Shown piece after piece: positions 24,690-34,199 of a DNA stretch of 64,000 nt; positions within the stretch are counted from its first letter, which is position 1, and every line of letters starts with the position of its first letter. A program made the position numbers and the translations under genes. The notes under the pieces were generated by a model that saw only the letters and a program-made list of their open reading frames with translations, did not search any database and was not told the DNA's origin. The stretch is from Nephrocerus scutellatus (taxonomy: Eukaryota; Arthropoda; Insecta; Diptera; Pipunculidae), in the NCBI GenBank assembly GCA_947095585.1, contig OX352761.1, positions 32,455,777 to 32,519,776 on the forward strand, read 5' to 3'.

Positions 24690-24776
24690 TACAGGAATAC
24701 CTCGAATAGTCCGGTAAATCGGTTCCCCTTATTTCACGTGCTATTTGAAACCGGACTAATTGAGGTTCTTAATATG
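24690..24776. mobile_element. Short inverted-repeat (MITE-like) element
   Basis: Left arm AATACCTCGAATAGTCCGGT (24696-24715) pairs with the reverse complement of the right arm (ACCGGACTAATTGAGGTTCT), with few mismatches. The total is only ~85 bp. The arm resembles the terminal repeats of pogo/Tigger-type elements, and a pogo transposase relic exists at 54.6-55.1 kb, but a link between the two is speculative. Confidence 0.5.
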
Positions 24777-24805
24777 TACATAGAAAAAATGTTACTTGGT
24801 TCAAA

Positions 24806-25042
24806 AAAAAGCAACCCATAAAAATTAAAATTTTTCTTGTAAATTCTCTAATCGGGGATAAACACACACTGCGTGCTCGTTTTGTGGCAAAATCATCCAC
24901 CAAATGAAACGCAGCGGCAGCGAACAGCGCAGCACACAAAGCACAGAGCTCCGGTTAAAAATTGATCAGAAAATCTGACCAGCCAGCCAGCCAGCCAGCC
25001 ACCCAGCCACGTGCACGCGAAGTTTATATAGAGAATTTAAAA
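24806..25042 (-). mobile_element. Helentron-like element, copy D, short with both ends
   Basis: Minus orientation. The 3' end is at 24806-24855 (complement of AATTTTTATGGGTTGC and TAGAGAATTTACA). The 5' end is at 24960-25042: the CAGC run of five units, CACGTGCACGCGAAGTTTAT and ATAGAGAATTTAAA. Both subterminal inverted-repeat motifs are present, but the repeat core is replaced by ~100 bp of GC-richer sequence (GCGGCAGCGAACAGCGCAGC). This compact copy shows which parts are the conserved ends. It belongs to the GCGTGCACGTGGCTGG 5' subtype. Confidence 0.65.
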
Positions 25043-25184
25043 AAGGCTAATAAAATTTAAATAAATATAGAACAAGATTCAATTTCAGTCTTTAGTAAAA
25101 AGATTTAAACAAAAAATACAGGTCAACCACGAAATTTATTTTTTTCTAACGTATTTTAACATATTATCGAGCTGCCTGGCAGCT

Positions 25185-26162
25185 CCCTACCACATCGGCC
25201 GTTATTCGCGCGACCGGCAAACCCCGGTGTCCAAGTTGGTAAACACCAAAGGTAACCACCTCCCCGACGTCAGAGGTTTTGCCTTAGAGTTTCCAGAGAT
25301 CGTAAGGGTTTGCTCCGAGATAACCGGTGCAATATATCCCCGAGTATCCTAATAAACAATCGCGTCGCTCCCCGGAACTCAGAAAACTAGAAAAAAGTTA
25401 ATTAAAATAAAATTTAATTAGGTAAAATAAAAAATTGTTATGGCCACACTCTTAAATACTGTGCGCTCGAATTGATTTTATTGGATGGCAGATTTTCTTT
25501 TTAAATGACGTTTTTGAAAATGGTGTGGGTAGATGGTGTGGGTGATCTTTTTTTGTGGCAAAAGGGAGAGGTGGTTTTGTTCGTCAACATGACCTACGTA
25601 GTAGATTCTGTTAGCGTAACCGTACAGCTTCTTGGCAACCAGTTCAAAAAAACGGAAAACCGTACGATAAAGCTGGTCATTCCGCCGTCAGAAGGAGCAA
25701 CATGTGATGACCTGGTTTTCCGTTGAGACAAAAACACGTGAACTCCTTTTAAAATTTTTAAAATTCTAAAAGTTTACTAATGGAGCCTCGTGGTTGGGGC
25801 AGAAAACGTTTTAGGCTACCTCTTCTCAATCTTGCACGACTTCCAGCCTGCCAAACTCTCACGTGGCATGGCTTCGTTCTCCTCCCTAATTTAAAGGTTT
25901 CTTGGAGTGGGTTTTTTATATTTTATTTTATTTAATTAACTTTTTCCCAGTTTTCAGTTTCAGTTCTGGAGATCGACGTGATAGCTACCTAGGATACTCG
26001 GGGATAAATTATTTCAGTTATCTAGGTGGAAACCCTTGCGATCTCTGGAAATTCTTATGCAAAACCTCCGGGGTCGAGGAGATGGGCACCTTAGGTCTTT
26101 GCCAACTTTGACAGCTGGGGTTGCCGGTCGCATCGGCGCGAAAAACGGCTGATGTGGTAGGG
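25185..26162. mobile_element. 978-bp element with ~250-bp imperfect terminal inverted repeats
   Basis: Left arm 25185 to ~25440 and right arm ~25905 to 26162 are inverted copies. Both ends read CCCTACCACATC inward. Both then contain CGACCGGCAA, TTTCCAGAGATCG, AAGGGTTT, CCCCGAGTATCCTA and finally AAAAAGTTAATTAAA. Several small indels separate the arms. The ~465-bp centre has one 73-codon frame (25505-25726) without a recognised domain. A perfect palindrome AGCTGCCTGGCAGCT abuts the left end. No clear target duplication was found. A non-autonomous DNA transposon is the simplest reading; I cannot assign a superfamily. Confidence 0.7.
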
Positions 26163-26468
26163 CTGATTTAAAAGAAAAATGGAAAAAACCGAGAGTTTTG
26201 ATAGAGAAAATATTTTTTTGGAAAAATGCAAAAACTGTGTTCGAATCAAGCATCAATTCAATAAGTTTATTAGTACAAGAAATTTGAAAGGACTTTATAA
26301 AAGGATCTTTTAGAATGCCTAAGCCCTGTGTCCAAAAATGTGTAAACATGTTAACCTGTAGACTGCTTCTATGGTAGTTGTTGCGCATAAAGCTCCCGTA
26401 ATCCAAGACAGGCACAACTTTAAAGTTTACTTTACTTCATTAGTAACAATAACCTTTGAAATAACTCA

Positions 26469-26664
26469 CCGTTGTGGTTCAGAGCCAAGCTTCTTAAAAC
26501 CATTCGTGTTGTGTTTTATTTTAACACACAACAGCGAGGAACCTACAATTCAAAGCCATATTGGGAAAGCAAACTGAAAAGCTTTGTCATGACAGTTAGA
26601 CAGTCTTAGAGGTGGGACCATGAAACATTTTTTTTTGTTTTTGTGTGTTTTCTGGGATTCGAAC
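26469..26664 (-). mobile_element. tRNA-derived SINE, copy 5 (5'-truncated)
   Basis: Minus-strand body matches the copies at 11.7, 32.3 and 43.1 kb: CCGTTGTGGTTCAGAGCCAA at the left, GAACCTACAATTCAAAGCC in the middle, AGAGGTGGGACCATGAAA and TTTTCTGGGATTCGAAC at the right. It stops at the B-box, so the A-box part of the head is missing. It lies in intron 3, antisense to the lectin gene. Confidence 0.65.
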
Positions 26665-27211
26665 ATTACATTACGGTTACATTTCATATAATCTTATAGC
26701 TTAAAAGTATGCTACATAAAAGTGTTTAATTCTAATTCAGTGTCTATTTGCAGTATGTATATTGCGATTTATCTTAGGCTTCGAGTTGCGTTATCTACTA
26801 ACTGCTTTTCGTAACAATATTATAAATTTTAAGTTTCGGTATCCGGACATTATTTTGCCAAAAAAATGCATGTATTTTTTACTTTTTTAATTTAGTTATA
26901 CAAGTAATATATATTTTATTCCAACTAATTTTTTTAGGCAGAGTACTTCATAGAATTTATTCCTCTTAGACCTCGGACACTAGTACTGTCGGATACTACT
27001 GCCTCTGCCCTATACCCTTGCTACTGAGTTCACACAAAGCTGGTAATTATAAACGTAAAATAGTGGATCGTAAGATCTCTGTCCTACCACTGAGACAACA
27101 GGCCAGCAGTATAACGATTGCTTTCTTCCCACTCTTTCCGATTCTAAAAGTAATTCGTTGATTACTATGTTCCAGAGAAGAGAGGGTAGAACGCCGCATT
27201 GCGCTCTTATT
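26665..27211. other. Unassigned part of intron 3
   Basis: No recognised feature. Confidence 0.4.
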
Positions 27212-27711
27212 GGAAGTGTAATGATTTTTCACACGCCCATAGACAAAAGTGACTGTTTCATACGCTATAAACTAGCTTCGAAAGTAGCCCATACGCACTC
27301 TAGGTATGTTATCATATAAACGTCTTTTGTTATTTACTGCAGTCACAGCGATCAGCGAACACATATTCTCACATGTCTGCTTCTCTCTCGATTTAGCAGA
27401 AAAACCGTTTTGGTGTGTTTATAATATACGAACGAGGTGGTAGCCAAGTTCGGCAATCTAACGAGCACGATGAGCACTTTTTTGCGAGTAATGTACGCTA
27501 TTTTTCACACGTCCAAACCGGTTTTTCTGCTAAATCGAGAGAGAAGCAGAAATGTGAGAATGTGTGTTCGCTGTGACTGCAGTAAATCATAAAAGAATTG
27601 TATATGATAAGATAACTAGAGTGTGTAAGGGCTACTTTCGAAGCTAGTTTATAGCGTATGAAACAGTTACTTTCGTCTATGGGCGTGTGAAAAAGCTGTT
27701 TCTACACACTT
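27212..27711. mobile_element. ~500-bp foldback/MITE with ~200-bp inverted arms
   Basis: Left arm (27212-27410) and right arm (27515-27711) are near-perfect inverted copies. Shared blocks from outside inward are GGAAGTGT, TTTTTCACACGCCCATAGAC, TTCATACGCTATAAACTAGC, TTCGAAAGTAGCCC, TTACTGCAGTCACAGCG and CTCTCTCGATTTAGCAGAAA. A ~105-bp centre has no coding capacity. Arm identity is higher than for the element at 25.2 kb, suggesting a younger insertion. Single-stranded or transcribed DNA would form a long hairpin within intron 3. Confidence 0.75.
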
Positions 27712-28730
27712 CCATTTCATGTTAAGACAACTTTAGCTCGAAAGTATATGTTCAAATATAAAAGGATGATAGAGCTATAGGTCCTAGGTCGTATAACTCT
27801 AGGTGAGCTTTTATTCGCTTTCGGAATAAAGACCACCTTGGCTTCCTTCTGTCTTCTTCTTAGGTATATATATCAGCTGTTCGGGTATTCTGGATTTCCG
27901 CTAGTAAGATTCGGTCTGATCCTGCTGATATGTAAGGCTTTAAACCGTTTAACGCACACTGGATCATTTTTTTGAACGATGTCCGATGTTTTTCAATAAA
28001 TGGTGAGATTCATCGTGTCCGAGTTGATTCTGGAAAGTATGACTCGATGATAGACTGCGAGGATTATTCAATTGAAGCTGTCCAAGAATCGTCCGGAATA
28101 ATGAAGTAACTCGGAGTGTTTGGATTTGTGTTTTATTATTATTCCTTAGGTCAGGAGTCTCTGAGGCCCCCTTAATTTTATCACAGAAAAGTATCCAAGA
28201 CTTCCTGCTTATGCTTTTCTTATCACCTTTACAGTTTTAAGCCTCCCTTGTAATTTTGGCTTTCTAGAAAAGCTCTTCTATATGCTTTGTGATAGCTTCC
28301 CTGCTGCGATTACCGCACTAAATTGGTTTTGCTTGCCTCTAAACTTTGCTGCCGGTGATTTGCAGTCGGCAAAGTTAGTTAGGGGAATGTTGGGTCATAC
28401 TAGTATTTACATACGACCCTCTGGTCTAAAAAACAGAACAATTACTTGTTCTTTCTTGTACATTTGTTTTGTTAGATATTTCCGAAAGAAGGTGAAATAC
28501 ATATATAGTGTCGCTACTTTCAACGTTCACGCAATTATAAGTTCTGTTGCATGCGCAATATTTCTTGCTGCTAAAGTTTCACTGAACTGAAACTGGTTTT
28601 TGTTTTCCTTCAGTGGTTTGATGGGCAGTAAAGGATATATTCAGAAAAATTATATATTACGGTATAATCGCTCAAGAATGCTCGTTTTATTTGTTGTTGT
28701 GTAAGTATTATTCTTTTTGTCATTTTGCAG
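27712..28730. other. End of intron 3
   Basis: No recognised repeat. The 3' splice site is TTTGTCATTTTGCAG at 28716-28730. A 102-codon frame at 28282-28590 has no recognised domain. Confidence 0.45.
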
Positions 28731-29011
28731 ATGATCAGGAACGACTATACTTGTACCTTTTAATTGCCGGCTCGGCTGGGGTCATTATGTGCATCATAAT
28801 TGTCGCAGTACGTGTTATTGTTCAAAAGCGCCATGACAATAACGCAGACGGTCATTCCTCATCTTCAACCAAATGCGGTGTTGTTGGTAGTGGTGGTGGT
28901 GCCACTGCAGAGACGTCAATCCCGAATGGTTTTAATGATGCCATTTCGGAAATAGATGCAGACATCGATTTGACGGCGCCTATTGCGGTGTCCAGCTTAT
29001 CAAAGAATGAG
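28731..29011 (+). CDS. eva-1: EVA-1-like protein, transmembrane exon
   Basis: Acceptor TTTTGCAG ends at 28730; donor GAATGAG/GTAAGG follows 29011. After the junction Tyr the frame reads DQERLYLYLLIAGSAGVIMC and IIIVAVRVIVQKRH: one ~24-residue hydrophobic segment ended by basic residues, as a stop-transfer signal for a type I protein. The cytoplasmic start is Ser/Gly-rich (HSSSSTKCG, GSGGGATAE) and then acidic (ISEIDADIDLTAP). It enters in phase 1 and leaves in phase 0. Joining to exon 3 across 16 kb is supported by phase match and by domain order (lectin, stalk, membrane). An unrecognised small phase-1 exon in the intron cannot be excluded. Confidence 0.85.
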
Positions 29012-29177
29012 GTAAGGATAAAAATAGTAAGTGTGAGAGGCCTCGCTCTATCAACATGTATGGATAGATTACCCCAAACCTGAGCAAGCAAAAATTATGT
29101 GCATCTACTATATATTATGCTCTAACTTGGATATTTCTATAATTCACGTGTTAACTTTCTCATTATTCCGTTATCAG

Positions 29178-29538
29178 CAGCAAAACTACATAACGTATGG
29201 TCCAACGGCAAGCTTATATGGCAGCTTGGCTCCATCAAATGTTTCTCACAACTCGTCAACGTTGCTACTACAGCCAGGAGGAGCTGCCGGCGGACTAGTC
29301 ACCAATACTTTAATCTGCGGCCCCCGACAATCTCCTGATATTCTTGGAATTTCGACGAACAATTTTAGTGTGGTCACAAGCTCTGCAGCTCTTGGTGCTG
29401 ATGATGGTAGAGTTGGCATAAGAGGTGGTGCTTTACAATCAACTGGAAATGTTAGCTTAAATGTACCACATACAGCAGTACTCACAGGCGTTGGCAGCAG
29501 TGGAGTACAACCATTAAATTCCTGCAATAGTGCAATCG
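29178..29538 (+). CDS. eva-1: EVA-1-like protein, cytoplasmic tail exon 1
   Basis: The acceptor region reads TTATCAGCAG, so splicing can occur after either CAG (exon start 29178 or 29181); the choice adds or removes one Gln. Donor AATCG/GTATGT follows 29538. The product begins QQNYITYGPTASLYGSLAPS and continues as Gly/Ser/Ala/Leu-rich low-complexity sequence. It is phase 0 in, phase 1 out. The intron before it is 166 bp. Without a recognisable domain the function is inferred only from position in the cytoplasmic tail. Confidence 0.8.
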
Positions 29539-30271
29539 GTATGTACATGTAATTAAAGATCTTTTAGAATGTACTTCATCCTATAAGATTTTCTTTATTG
29601 AAGTAAACATTTATGCTGTTCTGCTAATATTGCAGGTCGCATGTATAACACCACCGACTATTAAGTATATAAGTTCAATAACATTGATTATTCTCGACTT
29701 TTCCCCCATTTATTGCATAAGGGCTCGATAAGAAAAGTGCTAGACTCTTTTGTATTAAACGTTCCAGGTACCTTTTATCAAAAGAGAAGTTAACTGCTTT
29801 CAAGCCCATATAATTCCTTAGAATATTATCATTTAGAGTATTTTAAGCACGGCATCAGAGTAAATAGATCTTTCGTACAAGCGAAATTTAAAACATGTTT
29901 CATCATTATTTTATCTGTGGCTCAATTAACGCAGCCTAAAAATTTGAGTTTTTTTTAAAAAAATGCAACAACCACAATTAAAAAAGCTTCGGTATGCTTT
30001 TCCGCAGGCAAAACACTGCCCTTGTTCGTTAGTTGTCGGCTTTTTCACTGTTATCAGTGGCATAAATCTTTTGTACAATTTATTCAACCCTTTTTGTGTG
30101 CGACTGTGGTGCCACTTAAGTATTAAGCATTAACAAATAAAGTGGGATAGCGGCGCTAGAACAAGACCTTTCCGGCGTTGCATCTGTTAATTTAAAACTA
30201 GTTTTGCTCCTTGTGTATTTCCGTCATTTAATGTTTCCATTTGTTTATGTTGATCTCTTTTCCGTCCGCAG
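29539..30271. other. Intron 5 of the EVA-1-like gene
   Basis: A 733-bp AT-rich intron between donor CG/GTATGT and acceptor TTTTCCGTCCGCAG. No repeats were recognised. Confidence 0.7.
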
Positions 30272-30591
30272 GCACTGTCGTTCCTATAACATCACTGGCT
30301 CAGTACACAACAGCACCGACTTTCCGCGCAGGCTACATAATTAATCCTGCAGGAGTCCAACATCGACCGTCGTCTGTTCAAACACCGCCAACATCTATAT
30401 CAAGTGGATTAGTAGCACACACTGTCAAACCGTCGACACATACACAAAGACCTATGGCGACGATGTCAATGGGTCCCGCTCCTCCAGCTCAGCTTCAGTC
30501 ACAACATCAGCAACAACATCCATATGATGGAACTGCTCCACGCACTCTATCAACTGGAGTGTCGGTCAGTTCACAATTCTATTATGGATGA
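30272..30591 (+). CDS. eva-1: EVA-1-like protein, terminal coding exon
   Basis: Acceptor TCCGTCCGCAG ends at 30271. The first two bases complete a Gly codon, giving SAIG-TVVPITSLAQY. The product is a Pro/Thr/Ser-rich tail with a Gln/His run (QLQSQHQQQHPYDG) and ends SSQFYYG with stop TGA at 30589-30591. The six coding segments total 1,532 bp, equal to two bases of a split codon plus 510 codons including the stop, an internal check that all five junctions keep frame. The aromatic C-terminal end could be a short interaction motif; that is inference. Confidence 0.82.
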
Positions 30592-31140
30592 CAGAATCCT
30601 GGCGACAAGCACTCTAACAGCCACACCACCAACGTTGACAATACTACCGCTTCCGTTGAGGCAGAAAAACAGAACGCAAACGCAATTGTACTGGATTCAT
30701 CGTCCTTAACATCCAAAGACAGTACTAATGTCAATCAAACAAACAAGGAAAAATACGCAAATTCAAACACTTCTGAGCGAAAATATTGTTTTTAAGTGGG
30801 TAATTGACTAAAAAGACGACCAGACCAGTCTGATGCCGGAAAGATCTGTCTTTAACTAAATTTGAACAAAAATTCGACTTGCGTGTAAATAAACCTAGTT
30901 AAGCACTGTCGTGAATCAGTTGATAAGGTCAGCGATGATTCTAAAATTCCATTCAAGGGGCAACAACAGTGTCATCGATTAATTTTCGCAGTGAAATGCA
31001 CCACTCAAGAGAGTTGGCAAACATAGAGGTTGTAAAAAATTAATTGTAAGTGTAAAATACAAGGCAAAGAATATCCTTTGATAAGTGTATCCTAACGATG
31101 TATTGTGTAGGTAAATAGAAAATAAAGCTAAGTAAGTTGA
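30592..31140 (+). other. Probable 3' UTR of the EVA-1-like gene with polyadenylation signal
   Basis: AT-rich, CA-rich sequence follows the stop codon. A canonical AATAAA lies at 31121-31126 in a context GAAAATAAAGCTAAG. Further AATAAA-like words follow to ~31180. The UTR end is inferred from this signal only. Confidence 0.5.
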
Positions 31141-31333
31141 TTAATTAAATTAATAACAATTTGAGCGTGAAATAAATTTAAGTAGGCTAGGAAATTTTTA
31201 TTTATTTATTTACTTGAATCGAGTGTTTGCTTGTAAAAATGTCGTAGAAAATCTTCATCGTTGCATTCCTGTTGGTGAACGAATATGTGAGGATTAAAAA
31301 CCGACTGATCGAATTATTATTTATTTTATTTTA

Positions 31334-32030
31334 ATCCATACTAGCTGTTCGGGGACGCTCCGCTAATGCTAATGCGCTCAGCTGAAGAACTGTATGCAAT
31401 TTTAGACTTTAGATTCATAGGATTCATAGCAACATGAAAAAAATTTGTATATGATCCATTGACCCAGGGATCCCGTTCCAAAACACGACGGGTTCGTTTT
31501 GGTTTGCAAAATTGAAGGAGGCTACTAAATAAACATCCTGGACAATTTATGGACATAAGATTCGAAAAAAAATCTAAAGAAAACAATCAGGGTGCTCTGA
31601 ACATAGTGCCCGACCCCTTCCAAAATATGGTGGTTCTTGTTTTCATTATACCAAACAGTTTTGCAAATTTTCAGAATGCTACTATTCAAAAAATCTGAAA
31701 AATTTATAATTTGTGAAAACAATACGTACCCATTGACCCAGTAGTTTCACCACTTTCAAAATATGCCTATATAAAATTTTAAGAAAATCGGGTACTTTTT
31801 TTATAACATGGGTGCCCATTCGACCCAGCTGCCAGATCCAAATTTTTACAAAAAGTGTTGTCCATTGGATATGAGCGGAGGGTAGTGTTGTGGGGGCAGC
31901 CAGGCAACGCAGGGGTTTTCAGCTAGTTATGGAATAATATGCCTACATAAAGTTGAAACGCGATCTGTTGATGGGCTTCGCAGTCCATAGGGAACATACA
32001 CATAAAGTTTCACTTTTATATATATAGATA
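31334..32030 (+). repeat. Unclassified dispersed repeat with TATATATATAGATA tail
   Basis: Begins near CATACTAGCTGTTCGGGGAC and ends near TTTCACTTTTATATATATAG followed by ATA, a start/end combination I recognise as recurrent in many animal genomes. Inside it, 31775-31870 contains AAGAAAATCGGGTAC and AAAAAGTGTTGTCCATTGGA, which match the core monomer of the Helentron-like family. No coding frame is present. Confidence 0.45.
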
Positions 32031-32309
32031 AAATTATTATGGAAAACTTAGCGAATAAGTTTTCAGCTGGAAACTCTGAAAAAACCCAATACTCTTATCA
32101 GAAAATCTTATTTAGCAAAGGCATTTGCCGGTTTTTACACTGATATATATTTCTAATTGGGTAACTGATCCGATCTTCTTGAAGTTGGTACATAGTGTCA
32201 TTACATAGCATGATAGAAATAGAGATTGCAATATACGACCGGTCCATTAGCAAAGTCTGCACTAGCTGTACGTGCAACGCGGTTTTTTACTTCAAATTGC
32301 AAAGTGTAA

Positions 32310-32604
32310 AAATAATAATAATAATATTCGGCGCGACAGACCGTTGCGGTCCAAGGCCTAGTTTCTCGCGACCATTTGTTTTTTTCATGCATATTTTTGG
32401 ACACAAATGGAAATGACTTACAATGGCCGGATCCGAACGGCGAATTGAGAAGCTTTCCGTGACAAGTTATTACTTTCGGAACGTTTGTCAGACATTTGCG
32501 AGAGGTGGGAAACCGTGAAAAATACTTTTGGTGTTATTGGGATTCGAACCACGAACCTCCTGCTCAGTAGCCATGCACTTTTCCACTGAGCGACGGCGCC
32601 CACC
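32310..32604 (-). mobile_element. tRNA-derived SINE, copy 2, full length with target duplication
   Basis: Full-length minus-strand copy. The head GGCGCCGTCGCTCAGTGGAA (A-box region) and B-box GTTCGAATCC are near 32545-32604, the ~200-bp body shows high identity to copy 1, and an (ATT)n tail occupies 32310-32325. Flanks AATTGCAAAGTGT (32295-32307) and AATTACAAAGAGT (32605-32617) match at 11 of 13 positions, a good target-site duplication. Confidence 0.85.
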
Positions 32605-32617
32605 AATTACAAAGAGT

Positions 32618-33949
32618 AGTTTAACAAAATTAAGCAAAATCCAAACTTATGGTTTTATTTTATTGCCAATAAAATAATAGTCCCTCAAAATCTGATAATA
32701 GAGATTATATCTGCCGCTAAATGCTGCGATTTGATAGTTTGAATAATAAAGTCGTACAAATTTTTAAACTTATTATACGTTTAATTGTATCTTGGAATAA
32801 GTTATTTTCTTAACACCTGTGTAGCTTACAGAAATGCAAGTAAATAGGCAGCTTATTAAATTGTTTTTATCTGTAGGACTTCTTCTGATTTACTCCTTTC
32901 CATAGTATCTACAAAACTTTTAATTCAGCGAAAAATTTGAGTCAAGCAGGCACCAATAGCTTAATGTTTGGCATAAATTATAGTATTGTAGTAGCAATAT
33001 GAAGCATTGGCCATTTTCCTAAAGGCTTCTAACCAGGATAAGCAATAAAAGGTATGTTTTTTCGCAAGCCATCCTTGACTTTATAGCAAGAGTCAATAAT
33101 CATAGAAACCCCATTTATAATTTATAAATAAATAATAATAATAATTTAAAATAACATAAAATAAAACAACATTTTCCGATTTTTTAAATGGTAAAACGAT
33201 CTGGAACGCGAACACTTGACAATCGCCAACCTGCTACAGAAAGATGAATGATCTTTAATTATATTACTAGCGCATTTTTCAATAACCCACTAATTTCTTA
33301 TTTTCGCTAATTTTCGTTCAGCCAACATAAATATATTCTGTATATGATAAAATGGGATTAAAAGTGATAATTTTTTACTAAATTGGATGCGTCTTCTAAG
33401 GCTATTCAAATTAGATAGCCAAAAATTTTTAGCTTTAGGGAATGTTTCAGCTACTTTAACCAAAAAAGGCAGTTAAACATTTTTCTTCCATATGTTAAAA
33501 TTTAGGGGCTGTTACAAATTACCCCTGTTGCGGGGTAAGTTCTAATATAAACATAGGGCGGGGTTTAGTTGTTTTTCAAAACATAAGCTGAAAAAATTAT
33601 TTATTTATTAAAAACAAAACAAAAACATAACACTTAATTAAGAAAAAAAAAACAAAAATAACTATTATTCATTTCGTTACAAAAAAGTTAATTTAAAATA
33701 CGAGTTTTAAGGCGCTAGCGGTGGTGGAGATGACGAAGTCAGTGACGCTGTCGCAACTTGGGCAAATATAGACAGTATTTGTGGATTAATGCATCGAGCA
33801 GAGTGAGCCCACTCTTCTTCCACTGTACCGATCGATCACTTTTTAACTGTGAACAATAAACGTGGGCTTGTTAGGTGTATTTTGGAAAATGTGAAACAAA
33901 AATCAAAAATATTGGTTGGGATCAGCTAATGTTCATTTAATAATATGCA
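32618..33949. other. Unassigned AT-rich DNA downstream of the lectin gene
   Basis: No recognisable gene. A short CGGTGGTGGAGATGACGAAG segment near 33718 is more GC-rich but gives no supportable frame. Confidence 0.35.
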
Positions 33950-34199
33950 ATTAATAATAAAATTTGACCGTTGTGGTCCAGGGACTAGCTTCTCATAACT
34001 ATTCGTTTTGTGTGTGTTATATTTTTGGAGACAAAAGGACCTCCTTATTAAGCCGTATCCGAAAGGCGAATTAAGAAGCTTTGTATGACAGTATTAGACT
34101 TGGACGTTTGACTGACATTCTCGAGAGGTGGAAACGTGGGAAAGCTTTCTGTGTTTTGAGCGATTCGAATTTCGAAACTCCCGCTCCGTATTACACCCC
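33950..34199 (-). mobile_element. tRNA-derived SINE, copy 3 (old)
   Basis: Diverged minus-strand copy. It shares GACCGTTGTGGTCCAGGGAC, CTTATTAAGCCGTATCCGAA, AGGCGAATTAAGAAGCTTTG and GAGCGATTCGAATTTCG with the better copies. An AATAATAAAA tail is at the left (33950-33962). The B-box is mutated and the A-box portion barely recognisable. Confidence 0.65.

Noticed and set aside
25505..25726. 73-codon frame as a small host gene
   Set aside because: It lies between the inverted arms of a mobile element and has no recognised domain or supporting splice or promoter signal.
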